Shown: positions 10,564-20,221 of the stretch, one piece after another
Layout: each line of letters starts with the position of its first letter
How positions within the stretch are numbered: position 1 is the stretch's first letter
Notes under the pieces: model-generated
What the model was told of the DNA's origin: nothing
The model's input: the letters and a program-made list of their open reading frames with translations, nothing else
Databases searched by the model: none
Program-made: the position numbers and the translations under genes
Assembly: GCA_002753335.1 (NCBI GenBank)
Contig: PEAD01000021.1
Location: 1-54,596 of the forward strand
Origin: Nitrospirae bacterium MYbin3
GTDB taxonomy: Bacteria; Nitrospirota; Thermodesulfovibrionia; Thermodesulfovibrionales; Dissulfurispiraceae
Length of the DNA: 54,596 bases
Reading direction: 5' to 3'

Positions 10564-12481
10564 CAAAACCTTATCAACCATAGCGGCCGCGGTATTTCTC
10601 CTTGCGGTTTGGGGTATATGTACAAAACTGCATGCCGAAATTAATAATGATGATGCGCTTTATCTTAAGAAGGGCAAAGCAAATCTCGAAAGCCGCAATT
10701 ACGAACAAGCCATATCAAATCTTACCTCTGCGTTCGAAAAAATTCCTCTGCTCGGAGATTATGCTCTCTTATGGCGCGCCGCTGCCTTAGAAAGCAAGAG
10801 CGATATTAATGCAGCTCTTGCGGACATTGCTTTATTAAAAGACCGGTATAAAGATTCCCCCTTGATTAAATCGGCAAGAGCAAAAGAAATCTCTCTGCTT
10901 AAAAACAAAAAAGATCCCAAAATCGCCAAAGCTTTTCAGGAGTATTTATCCGACTATCCCTCAGACACCGCCCTGAAGCTGCAATACGCCGATTACCTGA
11001 AGCAAAACGGTGAGAAAGAACATGCAAAGAAGCTGTTTCTCCAGATTTATATTGCCGCGGCAGGCTATTCTAAAAATGCATTGGAAGCGTTGGCTCCCTC
11101 GGATATAACGGCTGAAGACCTGTTCAAGAGGTGTGAAAACTTAAAGAAGTCCTGGTATTTTGAGGAGTCTGAGCGCTGCTTTAAAGAAGTCCTGCAAAAA
11201 GACAGCGCTAAAAAATTAAACCGCGACGCAACCGATGGTCTGGCCTATTCTCTCTTTAGGCAAAAACGATATGGAGAGGCGTTAAAGATATACAAAGAGA
11301 CCGGCAACAGATACTGGCGCGCCAGAACAGCTTTCAGAACAGGAGACTTTGAGACATTCAGTTCTGACCTTAACTCGCTTTTAAAATCGGGCGACAACAA
11401 GGCAGGGCAGCTTGTTTTAGCGTACGCTGCAAGCAAAAGACGCTCAGGCGATAGTGAAGGCTCGATCAAGCTTCTCAATGAAGCGATTGGATATTTCCCT
11501 TCGATGAAAGAGGAGATCCTCTGGGCAAAGGCCTGGACCTATTTCCGCGACAAGGACTGCAAAAGCGCGTCCGAACTATTTTCACAGCTTTACAAATCGC
11601 ATGGTGACTCTAAATACCTGTACTGGAAAAATAGATGCTCAGAAAATCAGGACAGCAATGATGCCGTAAAAACCCAGAAAATCCATTACAGGGATTTTTA
11701 TGCATACCTTCTCGACCTGAAAAAAAACAAGAAGCCTGAGGCTGTTGAAAAAGAACCGATGAAGGTAGCGATCAACTCGAATGCAGCCGATAGAATAGAC
11801 ATGCTGACAAGGCTAGGTTTCACAAATGAGGCCACGTCAGAGCTGCTTCACCTTTCTAAAAAAAATCCGGACAACGCTCTCCTGATTTATACAAGCTCTT
11901 ATCTCGCAAAGCTGGGAAGCTACAAAGCTTCTGTAGGCCTTATATCAAAAGTCCCATACACACAGGATTTGCATCAGCTTTATTATCCGCTCGCCTATTG
12001 GCAGGAGCTTGAAGAGGAAGGCAGGGCAAATGAAATCGATCCTCTGCTTGTGCTCTCTGTTATGCGTGAAGAATCAAGATATGACAACGAGGCACGCTCG
12101 ATAGCAGGCGCACTGGGGCTGCTTCAGCTCATGCCGCAGACTGCGCAGCGTGTGGGAAAAGGTTTAAAGGTAAGCCTTAAACACAACAATGACCTTTATA
12201 ATCCCAAAACAAACATTGCTATAGGAAGCCGCTATCTGAAGAGCGTAATTCAGCGATTCGGCTCTCTGCCTGCCGCAATCGCGGCTTACAACGCCGGCGA
12301 AGAAGCTGTTTCAGGATGGCTGAAGAAAGGCTCATACAACGGCATTGACGAATTTATAGAAGATATTCCATACGACGAAACAAGGAACTATGTTAAGAGG
12401 GTGCTTACCACATATTTTGAATACATGCGCCTTCGCGATACCGATATCTCTGCCATTTCGAAAAATATGGGCAAGCTTTAA
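10538..12481 (+). CDS. Lytic murein transglycosylase (Slt70-like), periplasmic
   Basis: A soluble-lytic-transglycosylase-type enzyme that cleaves glycan strands of peptidoglycan to 1,6-anhydro products. From ATG 10538 it has 647 residues. A signal peptide (about 1-31, TIAAAVFLLAVWGICT core) is followed by a long alpha-helical, TPR/superhelix-like region (about 35-480). The C-terminal SLT domain has VMREESRYD, in which the second Glu (about residue 512) is the expected catalytic acid, then GALGLLQLMPQTAQRVG and AAIAAYNAGEEAV. An upstream in-frame TTG at 10529 is possible, but ATG 10538 places the signal peptide normally. The gene overlaps aroC by 26 nt, and its stop overlaps the convergent tsaD stop by 4 nt. 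Confidence 0.9.
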   Translation: MKSSSKAFNKTLSTIAAAVFLLAVWGICTKLHAEINNDDALYLKKGKANLESRNYEQAISNLTSAFEKIPLLGDYALLWRAAALESKSDINAALADIALLKDRYKDSPLIKSARAKEISLLKNKKDPKIAKAFQEYLSDYPSDTALKLQYADYLKQNGEKEHAKKLFLQIYIAAAGYSKNALEALAPSDITAEDLFKRCENLKKSWYFEESERCFKEVLQKDSAKKLNRDATDGLAYSLFRQKRYGEALKIYKETGNRYWRARTAFRTGDFETFSSDLNSLLKSGDNKAGQLVLAYAASKRRSGDSEGSIKLLNEAIGYFPSMKEEILWAKAWTYFRDKDCKSASELFSQLYKSHGDSKYLYWKNRCSENQDSNDAVKTQKIHYRDFYAYLLDLKKNKKPEAVEKEPMKVAINSNAADRIDMLTRLGFTNEATSELLHLSKKNPDNALLIYTSSYLAKLGSYKASVGLISKVPYTQDLHQLYYPLAYWQELEEEGRANEIDPLLVLSVMREESRYDNEARSIAGALGLLQLMPQTAQRVGKGLKVSLKHNNDLYNPKTNIAIGSRYLKSVIQRFGSLPAAIAAYNAGEEAVSGWLKKGSYNGIDEFIEDIPYDETRNYVKRVLTTYFEYMRLRDTDISAISKNMGKL

Positions 12482-13479
12482 AGCGGCAGATATGCCTTCG
12501 GATTTAAATCCAGACTAGCAAGATTGCCAGACTTGAAATGGTGCAGGCCGGCTGCAGCTATCATGGCAGCGTTGTCTGTGCATAAAGCTATAGAAGGCAT
12601 AAACAGTTCAATTCCCCGCTCACCCGCCATTTCTGACATCTTCTTCCTCAGTCCGTTGTTTGCCGAAACCCCGCCAGAAAGCACAACTCTTTTGATGTCT
12701 TTCTTGACTATAGCCCACTCAACCTTGCGTACGAGCACATCGACTACCGCAGATTGAAATGAGGCCGCAATATCCGCAATTATGGCCCGGTTCGAAATAT
12801 CTTTGGAATGTTTTGAAACCTCAAGCCTGACCGCATTTTTCAATCCGCTGAAGCTGAAATCAAACGACTCAGGGAGATATGCCCGTGGAAAATCAAATGT
12901 GCGGGCATTGCCCTCATGCGCAAGCTTGTCAATTATCGGACCGCCCGGATAGCCGAGGCCGAGAAGCTTCGCCACTTTGTCGTAAGCCTCGCCTGCCGCA
13001 TCATCTCTTGTTCTGCCGAGTTCCGAATACATCCCAAAGCCTTCAACCACATAAAGACTTGTATGGCCGCCGGAAGCTATCAAGGCCAAGAATGGGAATT
13101 CAGGCTTGTTATTATCTAGGAAAGCTGAAAAAATGTGGCCTTCAAGATGATTCACCGCAATGAGCGGAATCCCTTTTGCATATGCGATAGCCTTGGCAAA
13201 CCCGCAGCCTATAAGCAACGAGCCTATCAGCCCTGGTCCGTAGCATACTGATAGCGCAGTAATATCATCAAGCTTTAGGCATGCTTTACTCAAAGCCTCA
13301 TCCACAACGGGCCATATCATCTCGATATGTTTTCTTGATGCAAGCTCAGGAACTATACCGCCGTATTTTTTGTGGATTTCGGTCTGCGATGATACTATGT
13401 TAGAAATAATAGTATAACTTTCATCTACGACAGACGCAGAAGTATCGTCGCAAGAACTGTCTATCCCGAGGATGTGCAT
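12478..13479 (-). CDS. tsaD: tRNA N6-threonylcarbamoyladenosine synthase subunit TsaD
   Basis: 333 residues, a standalone TsaD. It transfers the threonylcarbamoyl group to A37 of ANN-decoding tRNAs, working with TsaB, TsaE and TsaC (not in this window). It begins LGIDSSCDDTSASVVD; the metal ligands His111 and His115 lie in NHLEGHIFSAF; GGVSANNGLR and DNAAMIAAAGLHH form the C-terminal nucleotide-binding part. It starts at ATG, 21 nt after ccsB on the same strand, and is probably the last gene of the resB-ccsB-tsaD unit. It has no obvious Shine-Dalgarno. Confidence 0.97.
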   Translation of the reverse strand: MHILGIDSSCDDTSASVVDESYTIISNIVSSQTEIHKKYGGIVPELASRKHIEMIWPVVDEALSKACLKLDDITALSVCYGPGLIGSLLIGCGFAKAIAYAKGIPLIAVNHLEGHIFSAFLDNNKPEFPFLALIASGGHTSLYVVEGFGMYSELGRTRDDAAGEAYDKVAKLLGLGYPGGPIIDKLAHEGNARTFDFPRAYLPESFDFSFSGLKNAVRLEVSKHSKDISNRAIIADIAASFQSAVVDVLVRKVEWAIVKKDIKRVVLSGGVSANNGLRKKMSEMAGERGIELFMPSIALCTDNAAMIAAAGLHHFKSGNLASLDLNPKAYLPL

Positions 13480-13500
13480 TAAAGGGATTGCAGCGCTTTG

Positions 13501-14592
13501 TTAACCGCCGCCGCCGTATGAATGCAGTCCGCTCAAAAGAAGATTAACGCCGAGATACGTGAAGATCGTGCTGACAAAGCCGAGCACAGAAACCGCAGCT
13601 ATCTTGTCGCCCCTCCATCCTTTGAGAAACCGCGCATGCAGAAAGAATGCATAAACAAACCAGGTGATAAGGGACCATGTTTCTTTGGGGTCCCAGCTCC
13701 AGTATTTCCCCCATGCCTGATCAGCCCATATCGCTCCGAAAATAAGCCCTCCGAGAGTAAACACAGGAAAGCCTACCGCAATGGTTTTGTAAACCAGATC
13801 GTCCAGCATGTCCTGAGAAATATCAAAAGAGCCGATAATCTTTTTCAAAACCTTGCCGTATTTCCATACCCCAAAAACAAAGCCGGCAAGCGAAAGATAG
13901 CTGAACAGCACAACAGGAAGGGAGCTGTTCCTGAATGAGGCCTTAAAAAGATGGCTTTTGACGAGCGATTCTGTGGAGTGAGCTCCGACCTTGAATACAA
14001 GGAAATCTATGCCCATAGCAATAAGCACCGCAACAAAAACACCTAGGGTAACGGTCCATGTGATATAAGGCCATTTTTTTTCATCTTCGGACGAAACCGC
14101 AAGAAACATTATTGCTGTGGCAAAAGAAATAGCAAAAGCTGCATAAGCCAAAAAGCTCATAGTGACATGGGCCAGGAGCCAGTTGCTCTGAAGCGCAGGA
14201 ATAAGCGGATGGATATTCTTATCCATGCCTGAGATGTCGATAAAAGCCAGCACCATTCCTGCAATAGGCGTTATAAAAGCGCCAAAAGAGCGGTTCTTGT
14301 ATTTCCATTCAATAAGAAGGTAGCCGAGAATAATGCACCATACGAAAAACACGAGTGATTCGTAAAGGTTTGTCAAAGGTATGGCGCGCAGGATGCTGCC
14401 CAACTGTGCAAGATCGTAAAACTCCTTGCCCCTCATAAAGAAAGCTAGGGTTTGAGACACAAAGCCAACCGCAGTTATAGTAGTAGCAACCAAACCTACG
14501 GTCGAATTCCTGAATACGAGATAAGCGATGTATGTTACCATCGCAAGGATATAGGCAATACTTGATATGCCAAAAAATTGTGAACTGTCCAT
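13501..14592 (-). CDS. ccsB: System II cytochrome c synthase subunit CcsB/CcsA family
   Basis: 363-residue polytopic membrane protein of the heme-handling CcsA/ResC family (often annotated CcsB). It presents heme for covalent attachment to apocytochromes outside the cytoplasmic membrane, together with ResB. About eight hydrophobic segments are visible. The diagnostic WWD-type motif ADQAWGKYWSWDPKETWSLI lies near residue 292, and the C terminus continues with two more helices. A clear GAGGAGG ribosome-binding site precedes the ATG, and the gene begins 11 nt after the resB stop. The nearby CxxCH-bearing protein at 49162-50475 would be a client of this system (inference). Confidence 0.95.
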   Translation of the reverse strand: MDSSQFFGISSIAYILAMVTYIAYLVFRNSTVGLVATTITAVGFVSQTLAFFMRGKEFYDLAQLGSILRAIPLTNLYESLVFFVWCIILGYLLIEWKYKNRSFGAFITPIAGMVLAFIDISGMDKNIHPLIPALQSNWLLAHVTMSFLAYAAFAISFATAIMFLAVSSEDEKKWPYITWTVTLGVFVAVLIAMGIDFLVFKVGAHSTESLVKSHLFKASFRNSSLPVVLFSYLSLAGFVFGVWKYGKVLKKIIGSFDISQDMLDDLVYKTIAVGFPVFTLGGLIFGAIWADQAWGKYWSWDPKETWSLITWFVYAFFLHARFLKGWRGDKIAAVSVLGFVSTIFTYLGVNLLLSGLHSYGGGG

Positions 14593-14603
14593 GAGAGCCT
14601 CCT

Positions 14604-16034
14604 CTATTGCTTGTCGCTGACAGTCTTGATAAGACGGTCTATCTTGCCTTCCAGAGAGACCCTGTTCTTATTGGCTGTTGCAGCAACAAAAACCTTCGTG
14701 TTATTTTTTTCTTCTCTTATAAGTATCCATATTTTTGAGTGGCTCATGAAAAATGCGGCGTAAAGACCCAACGCCATCACAAGACATCCTAAATACACTA
14801 CCCATACGCCTGGGTCTTTTCTAACCTGAAGTCCGGTATATTGGGCTCCCCAAAGGTCTTTAAATTCTATCACCCCGTCCGCAACATTCCACGTATTAGG
14901 AAATCTTTTCAGCAGCCATTGCGTATATTTTGGCTTGCCGTTTTCTGAGAATTCTATAAGCACGGCAGGATTGTGCATCTGCTCCGCATACGTATAGAGT
15001 TTGCCGGACTTGTCAACGCCTATAGCAGGGCTGAAGTCCAGCACCTTGCCGACCACCTGCGTGCCGGGTATTGTAAAGGTGCCGCCGAATTTAAGGCGAA
15101 CATCATCTTTCTTGCCGTCACGCGACATTATGCCGAGCCGGAACTCAGAATCTTTGTTTGGAGAAAACCCGTAGCTTGATTGATAGAATGTAATGCCCTT
15201 GTATTTTAGAGGGGTGTTCACCTCTATCTCGGTAACCTCCTTGCCGTCAATCTTCACAGGCTTGCCGTTTTCAAAAATCAGAAGCCTGCTGCGGAAAGAT
15301 TTTGGGGTGTCCGAATTGTCATAGTATAGAACATCGAAATCCTCGCAGGCTATCGAAAAACCGAGAGGTATCTCTTTGCCCGTTCTAAGATAGGCAACAG
15401 ACGATTCCGTGCCTTCTAGCAGGTTCAAAGAAGCGTTAAATCCGCCAAAAACACCTATTATAGCCCCGGCAAATATAAGCAGGATGCTGAAATGGGTAAC
15501 ATATACTCCAAGCCTGCTGTATCTGCCGTTTTCTGCGCAAAGCTGAATTCCCTCAGCTTCATTGCTGACGGCAGGGACATAGCCCGCTTTTTTTACCGCC
15601 GATTCAACAAGCGGAAGAACTTTGTCTGTTTTCCCTTTTATTACCACTTCCCTCTTGATTTGCATGGATGAAAAACCTGAAGCGGCAAGGGGTTTGATCG
15701 GGTTCTTGACAAGCTTTAAAATTCCGGGGAGCCTTTCAAGAGAACAGATAATCAGGTTAGCGGCAAAAATAAACAGAAAGGTTACAAACCACCAAGAATG
15801 AAACATGTTGGTAAATCCTAATGCGTCAAGAAATCTGAATGCACTGGGGGCAGAATCTCCAAAAAACTTGGCCAGCAATTTTATGTTCTTTTCGGGCTCC
15901 GCATCCTGCTCCACTATAGTTCCCACGATAGATGTTAGGGAAATAAGGGTAAAAACAACTACGGCCAATTTTATGGAGGCAAAAAAGCTCCATATTTTAT
16001 CCACCGATTTTTTTTCTTTCTCAATGCTTTCCAC
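14604..16034 (-). CDS. resB: Cytochrome c biogenesis protein ResB
   Basis: 476 residues, ResB/Ccs1 family, partner of the CcsB protein in System II cytochrome c maturation. Three N-terminal membrane helices are visible (about 17-40, 78-98, 175-198), then a large extracytoplasmic domain (about 200-415) and a last helix (about 418-440) before a cytoplasmic tail. The start codon is GTG at 16034, chosen because AAGGAG lies 7 nt upstream and IWSFFASIKLAVVVFTLISL follows at the usual position. The 142-nt gap to the upstream kinase gene suggests it may have its own promoter, but none is convincing. Confidence 0.93.
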   Translation of the reverse strand: MESIEKEKKSVDKIWSFFASIKLAVVVFTLISLTSIVGTIVEQDAEPEKNIKLLAKFFGDSAPSAFRFLDALGFTNMFHSWWFVTFLFIFAANLIICSLERLPGILKLVKNPIKPLAASGFSSMQIKREVVIKGKTDKVLPLVESAVKKAGYVPAVSNEAEGIQLCAENGRYSRLGVYVTHFSILLIFAGAIIGVFGGFNASLNLLEGTESSVAYLRTGKEIPLGFSIACEDFDVLYYDNSDTPKSFRSRLLIFENGKPVKIDGKEVTEIEVNTPLKYKGITFYQSSYGFSPNKDSEFRLGIMSRDGKKDDVRLKFGGTFTIPGTQVVGKVLDFSPAIGVDKSGKLYTYAEQMHNPAVLIEFSENGKPKYTQWLLKRFPNTWNVADGVIEFKDLWGAQYTGLQVRKDPGVWVVYLGCLVMALGLYAAFFMSHSKIWILIREEKNNTKVFVAATANKNRVSLEGKIDRLIKTVSDKQ

Positions 16035-16176
16035 TTATTTACTCCTTATGCGTGATTTGCTTTTCAGTCGGCACAATTGATTAAAGCAATTATGTACAAC
16101 AGCTTTTTGTCCGATTTTTATCCAGATATTCTAGCAAAAGCCTGTTGAATCATTCAAACCGGCGAAGGCGATTATG

Positions 16177-18012
16177 TTAGACTGCCGACTCGAAGGGGAT
16201 AAAAACAGTGAAGACCGATCCCTTGCCTTCGATGCTCTCGACCTCCATCCTTCCCCCGAGCGACTGAGCCGTGGCTTTTACCACCCAGTTTGTAAAGCAT
16301 CCCGGCATATATTTATCAGTATCGAGCATCTGATCGAGAAGCTCCTTTGAAAAACCTCTGCCTGTATCTGCTACCGCAAACCTTAAATATCTGGTATCGT
16401 TCTCTGTGGCTATACCGGCAGTTATCGTAATCGTGCCGATATCCGTATTTAGTACCGCCTCTGTTGCAAGCGCTTTTACCATGTAATAAATACTGTCTTT
16501 ATCCATCTTCAATGATTGAGGAACGCTGTTTTCGCAATCCACCACCAGAACTATTTCTTTAGATCCTATCAGCCTGCTGATTTCATCCTCAACTTTTTTC
16601 AGTTCTTTTGCAGGCTCAAATTCTGAGGAGGAAGAACCTGAGATGCCGTTTCCAAATCTTGCTAAAGCTATTAAATCATCCGCAGCTACCAGCAGCCTGT
16701 TTGCGTCTTCAGCGATATTCTGCAGCTCCGCATTCGGCGCAGCGCCTGCAGATATGGCCGACTCTATGTCAGAGGCAATGCGTGCAAGAGGCTCCTTAAT
16801 CTCTTTGTATATGCATACTTCGGATATGCTTGAAGCAGAAACATGTTTTTCTGCAGGCTTTTTCTCCTCTTCTTTGTCAGGAACCTTATAATCATTAGAT
16901 AAAAGTTTCTCTCGCTCCGTAAAATAACTTACAGCATCTTCAAATGCAATTCTAAGTTCGGCCAACTCTCCCTTATATTTGAGGTCTAAATACAGGCCGC
17001 TCTCGCCTGAGGATGCGGCATTGACATAAGTAGTAAGTTCGGCCACAGGCTTTGAGACCAGCCGTGGAGCGGTATAAGCGGCCTGAATGATCAGTACGAC
17101 CGCTATAAGAAGCGCACAAGAACAATAAAGTGCAAACAGAAAGTTAATAGGAGCTTTGGCCTCGACTTCTTCGACCGTTCCTATAAGTCTGAACTGGCCA
17201 TCTTCAAGGCTTGCGCAATAAAAAAAGGTTCCTGCCTTCTGTCTTACAGGCTCATCTTTCTGGGCTGCCGGGACATTGTATTTAATCTTGGCCGAAGGAA
17301 CACCGTCCCTGCTTAAAATCACATTACCCTCGCCGTCTATCAACTCAACCTTTCCTGTTCTGTAAACGCCTTTTTCGATCTTCATGATCGAGACGAGTTC
17401 TTTTGCATCCGCAACCGCATAGATTATCCCGTCAACGGTATTGTTGTCAGCCTGAAACACAGAAACCAATTCGGCGCTGTTGCCCCCTTCTGATGATATA
17501 CGTAAAAACGCAGGCGATTTTTTGACCGCCGAGATTCCCTTGTAAAAATCCCTGTCTGACCAGTCTGCACCCACTGCTTCCTGTTTGCTGCCGGCAAAGA
17601 CCCTTCCGTCTTTTGAGATTACTGCAAGCATCCTGTATCTTCCGGAGGCAACTTTGCCGGCAAGCATTGCAGAAAGGTCGGCAGAAATATTTTGCCTTTC
17701 CTGATCCGCTTTGCGCCGTTTAAGTGGAGGCAGCTTGTCAAAAGCTGCATTCATTACCCTTGAGGCTTCTTTGACAGCCGGTGTTTCTGAAAGGTTGGTG
17801 ATATCATTTTTATAAAACTCAACCCAGGAGTCTGCCGCAAGTTTTTTTTCGGACGTGATATTTACAAGATAGAGCTTGTAGTAATCTTTAAGCACCTGCG
17901 AGTAGTCAAGCCAGTAGAAGGCGGCCCCACCGGCCGCTAAAATCAAAACTACAAATAAAAAAGGCAGTGCGGTCAGGCGTACATGAAGCCTCTTGAAGAA
18001 TGGTGGTCTCAT
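16177..18012 (-). CDS. Cache-HAMP sensor protein with degenerate histidine-kinase transmitter
   Basis: 611 residues. An N-terminal TM helix (about 13-35) and a Cache-like extracytoplasmic sensor (about 38-285) are followed by a second TM (about 290-312), a HAMP-like region (about 312-370) and a C-terminal region related to HisKA-HATPase. Where active kinases have H-E-x-x-x-P-L this protein reads KEIKEPL, with Lys403 in place of the phosphoacceptor His. The N box reads KALATEAVLNTDIG, without the usual N-x-x-x-N-A-x-K pattern. G1 (DTGRGF) is kept, but the G2 box GTGLGLS is replaced by GCFTNWVV. I infer a pseudokinase that may act by binding or allosterically modulating another kinase. It lies 53 nt downstream of the hybrid kinase at 18066 on the same strand. 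The reading frame is intact, so it is not a decaying pseudogene by that criterion. Confidence 0.8.
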   Translation of the reverse strand: MRPPFFKRLHVRLTALPFLFVVLILAAGGAAFYWLDYSQVLKDYYKLYLVNITSEKKLAADSWVEFYKNDITNLSETPAVKEASRVMNAAFDKLPPLKRRKADQERQNISADLSAMLAGKVASGRYRMLAVISKDGRVFAGSKQEAVGADWSDRDFYKGISAVKKSPAFLRISSEGGNSAELVSVFQADNNTVDGIIYAVADAKELVSIMKIEKGVYRTGKVELIDGEGNVILSRDGVPSAKIKYNVPAAQKDEPVRQKAGTFFYCASLEDGQFRLIGTVEEVEAKAPINFLFALYCSCALLIAVVLIIQAAYTAPRLVSKPVAELTTYVNAASSGESGLYLDLKYKGELAELRIAFEDAVSYFTEREKLLSNDYKVPDKEEEKKPAEKHVSASSISEVCIYKEIKEPLARIASDIESAISAGAAPNAELQNIAEDANRLLVAADDLIALARFGNGISGSSSSEFEPAKELKKVEDEISRLIGSKEIVLVVDCENSVPQSLKMDKDSIYYMVKALATEAVLNTDIGTITITAGIATENDTRYLRFAVADTGRGFSKELLDQMLDTDKYMPGCFTNWVVKATAQSLGGRMEVESIEGKGSVFTVFIPFESAV

Positions 18013-18065
18013 GGTTAGTTAATCCTCATCAGTAGATAGTTTGTATTTAAACCTGGTTAGTATAT

Positions 18066-20198
18066 CTATTTTTGTTCCAAATTATCACCCAACAGGCGAC
18101 ATACCAGAGACAGAAGTTCTTCTGCCGTAATCGGCTTTCTCATAAAAGCTTCAAGCTGAATATCCGCGGGGATGTCCGAATATCCGGATAGCGCTATCAC
18201 CTTGAGCAGAGGCTCCATCTCGTGCATGCTTTTTATGAGCGTAACCCCGTTCATCTTTGGCATCACAAGGTCGCTTATAACAAGGTCTATCTTTTTGCTG
18301 TTCATCCTGAAGAATACTAGCGCCTCAAGAGGATCGTCAAATGCGACCACATTGAACGAACGCTTCGCCAAGATCGATTTTATGCTTCCTAAAATACTCA
18401 CCTCATCATCTATTACAAGGATGGTTCCGGTTGTTGGGGAATACGTCTGGGTGGTGGTGGTGGCGTCGGCCCTTATAACCTCAGTGCTCGAAGCAGGCAG
18501 GTAAATATTAAAAGTTGTTCCTTTTCCGCTGACGCTCTCTGCAGTTATATATCCTTTATGGTCCTTCACAAGACCGTAAACTATCGAGAGTCCGAGTCCT
18601 GTCCCATGCTCCTTTGTTGTATAGAAAGCCTTGAAGATATTCTTAAGCTGATCTTCTGTCATTCCGCTGCCGGTATCAGACACCCTGATATGCACATAGC
18701 TTCCGGGATTAACGTGGGCGTGGATATCAAGAGAGCCGTAATCGAGCTCAGCCAATTCAGTTGAAACAAAGATTTCGCCGTCGTCCGGTATAGCGTCTCT
18801 GGCATTGATAAGAAGATTCATCATGATCTGCTCGAGTTGGCCCTCATCGCTGTCAGCCGGAGGAATCGAATAATCAAGGCTGTTTTTTATCGAGATCTGT
18901 TTGGGTATGATCCTAGAAACCATCTCGAGAATGTCCTCGATAATATTGTTCACATAGACTGGAGCATACTTCTTGTTCTCTCTCTTGGCATAGGCCAGCA
19001 GCTGCGAAACAACATGCCTCCCTTTATTTACAGAGCTCTCTATAACACGCATGTGGCCAGCAACTTCGGGTGAAATATTGCACATTGATATGACATCAGC
19101 ATATCCCTGAACAACAGAAAGTATATTGCCGAAGTCATGCGCAACCCCGCCGGCAAGTATGCCTATTGACTCCATCTTTTGAGAATGCAGAAGATGAGTC
19201 ATAAGTCTGTTTTTTTCTGTTATATCCCTGTAAAACATCTGAATAAAAACCGTGTTGCCGGACTGGATCGCTTTTGCGCTTACATCAAGTGCGATTTTGT
19301 TTCCGTCTTTTGAGGAGTATTCGGTCTCGAAGACCACGCTTTCTTTGGATAGGATCCTGTTGATCCGCTCCTTCCAAAGAGACCTGTAGTGAGGATCCTC
19401 AAGGCTCGCCACATTCAAGAGCAGCATTTCATCTTTATCTTTTCCAAATATTTCGCAGGCGCGTCGGTTTGCGGTCAGTATCTGGCATTCAAAATTAGTT
19501 ATGACTATGCCGTCAATCGCATTTTCAAAAAGCTCTTTCAGCATAAGCTCTGCATTCTGCAGCTCTTTGACCTGATCGTTGTAAAGCTCGATTATTGTGG
19601 AGGAATATTCTTCAACCTCTTTCTTTTTTTCATCCGATGAATACTGCGCCTCTATCTGTTTCATCAGCCTGTTTCTGCTTAAATAGCCCAGATACAGCAG
19701 TGCAGACAAACATGTGATAAGGAAAAAATTATGTGTGATAAAAAGCTCAGTGTTGGTTATATCTTCAAAAAGCAGTATAGGCAGCAGATAGCCAAGATAT
19801 ATTATGAGGGCAGAGCATAAATTAAAGAGAAAGCTGGAAGGCAGATAATTTATAACACAGATGCCAACGAGTATAAGCCCCACATAATAGGAGGACCTGT
19901 GGCCCCCGAAATCCAGGATCATAAACTCGATAACCATAGAAGAAGCAGTTACGGCGATTATGCCGAGCATATATTTCAACTGTTGGCTGAATGCTCTGGA
20001 AGATAAGAAAGAGATTATTGCAAGGACTAAAAAGGCGGCAACCCTGTATTTCATAAAATTGTAAAAATTATCAGGGGTGGCAAGGTAATCGAGAAAGCCA
20101 AAAACAATAAAAAGGGCCGCGCCTAAGGCGCTTATTCTGCCAAGCCAGACATTGAAAAGATCATCAAGCCGGTCTTTTATATATCGGTCTTTATCCAC
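18066..20198 (-). CDS. Multi-TM PAS hybrid sensor histidine kinase with C-terminal receiver
   Basis: 710 residues. About six hydrophobic segments in residues 18-175 form an unclassified membrane input module. A short coiled coil follows (about 178-222), then a PAS domain (about 222-330). HisKA has His354 in GVAHDFGNIL; the ATPase domain has [19 protein letters not shown] and GTGLGLSIVYGL. A receiver domain (about 592-705) has IDDE and phosphoacceptor Asp643 in ISDLVMPKMNG. All catalytic residues appear intact. The start is GTG 20198, 23 nt after the REC-HDOD gene, with no clear Shine-Dalgarno; translation may depend on coupling. Output is presumably a phosphorelay to another protein. Confidence 0.9.
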   Translation of the reverse strand: MDKDRYIKDRLDDLFNVWLGRISALGAALFIVFGFLDYLATPDNFYNFMKYRVAAFLVLAIISFLSSRAFSQQLKYMLGIIAVTASSMVIEFMILDFGGHRSSYYVGLILVGICVINYLPSSFLFNLCSALIIYLGYLLPILLFEDITNTELFITHNFFLITCLSALLYLGYLSRNRLMKQIEAQYSSDEKKKEVEEYSSTIIELYNDQVKELQNAELMLKELFENAIDGIVITNFECQILTANRRACEIFGKDKDEMLLLNVASLEDPHYRSLWKERINRILSKESVVFETEYSSKDGNKIALDVSAKAIQSGNTVFIQMFYRDITEKNRLMTHLLHSQKMESIGILAGGVAHDFGNILSVVQGYADVISMCNISPEVAGHMRVIESSVNKGRHVVSQLLAYAKRENKKYAPVYVNNIIEDILEMVSRIIPKQISIKNSLDYSIPPADSDEGQLEQIMMNLLINARDAIPDDGEIFVSTELAELDYGSLDIHAHVNPGSYVHIRVSDTGSGMTEDQLKNIFKAFYTTKEHGTGLGLSIVYGLVKDHKGYITAESVSGKGTTFNIYLPASSTEVIRADATTTTQTYSPTTGTILVIDDEVSILGSIKSILAKRSFNVVAFDDPLEALVFFRMNSKKIDLVISDLVMPKMNGVTLIKSMHEMEPLLKVIALSGYSDIPADIQLEAFMRKPITAEELLSLVCRLLGDNLEQK

Positions 20199-20221
20199 GT
20201 TGTTGTTTTACAGCAAGACAG

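Noticed and set aside
18445..18475. Short GGT repeat within the multi-TM hybrid kinase gene
   Set aside because: Only a few trinucleotide units in a threonine-rich linker; changes would be in frame and it is unremarkable.
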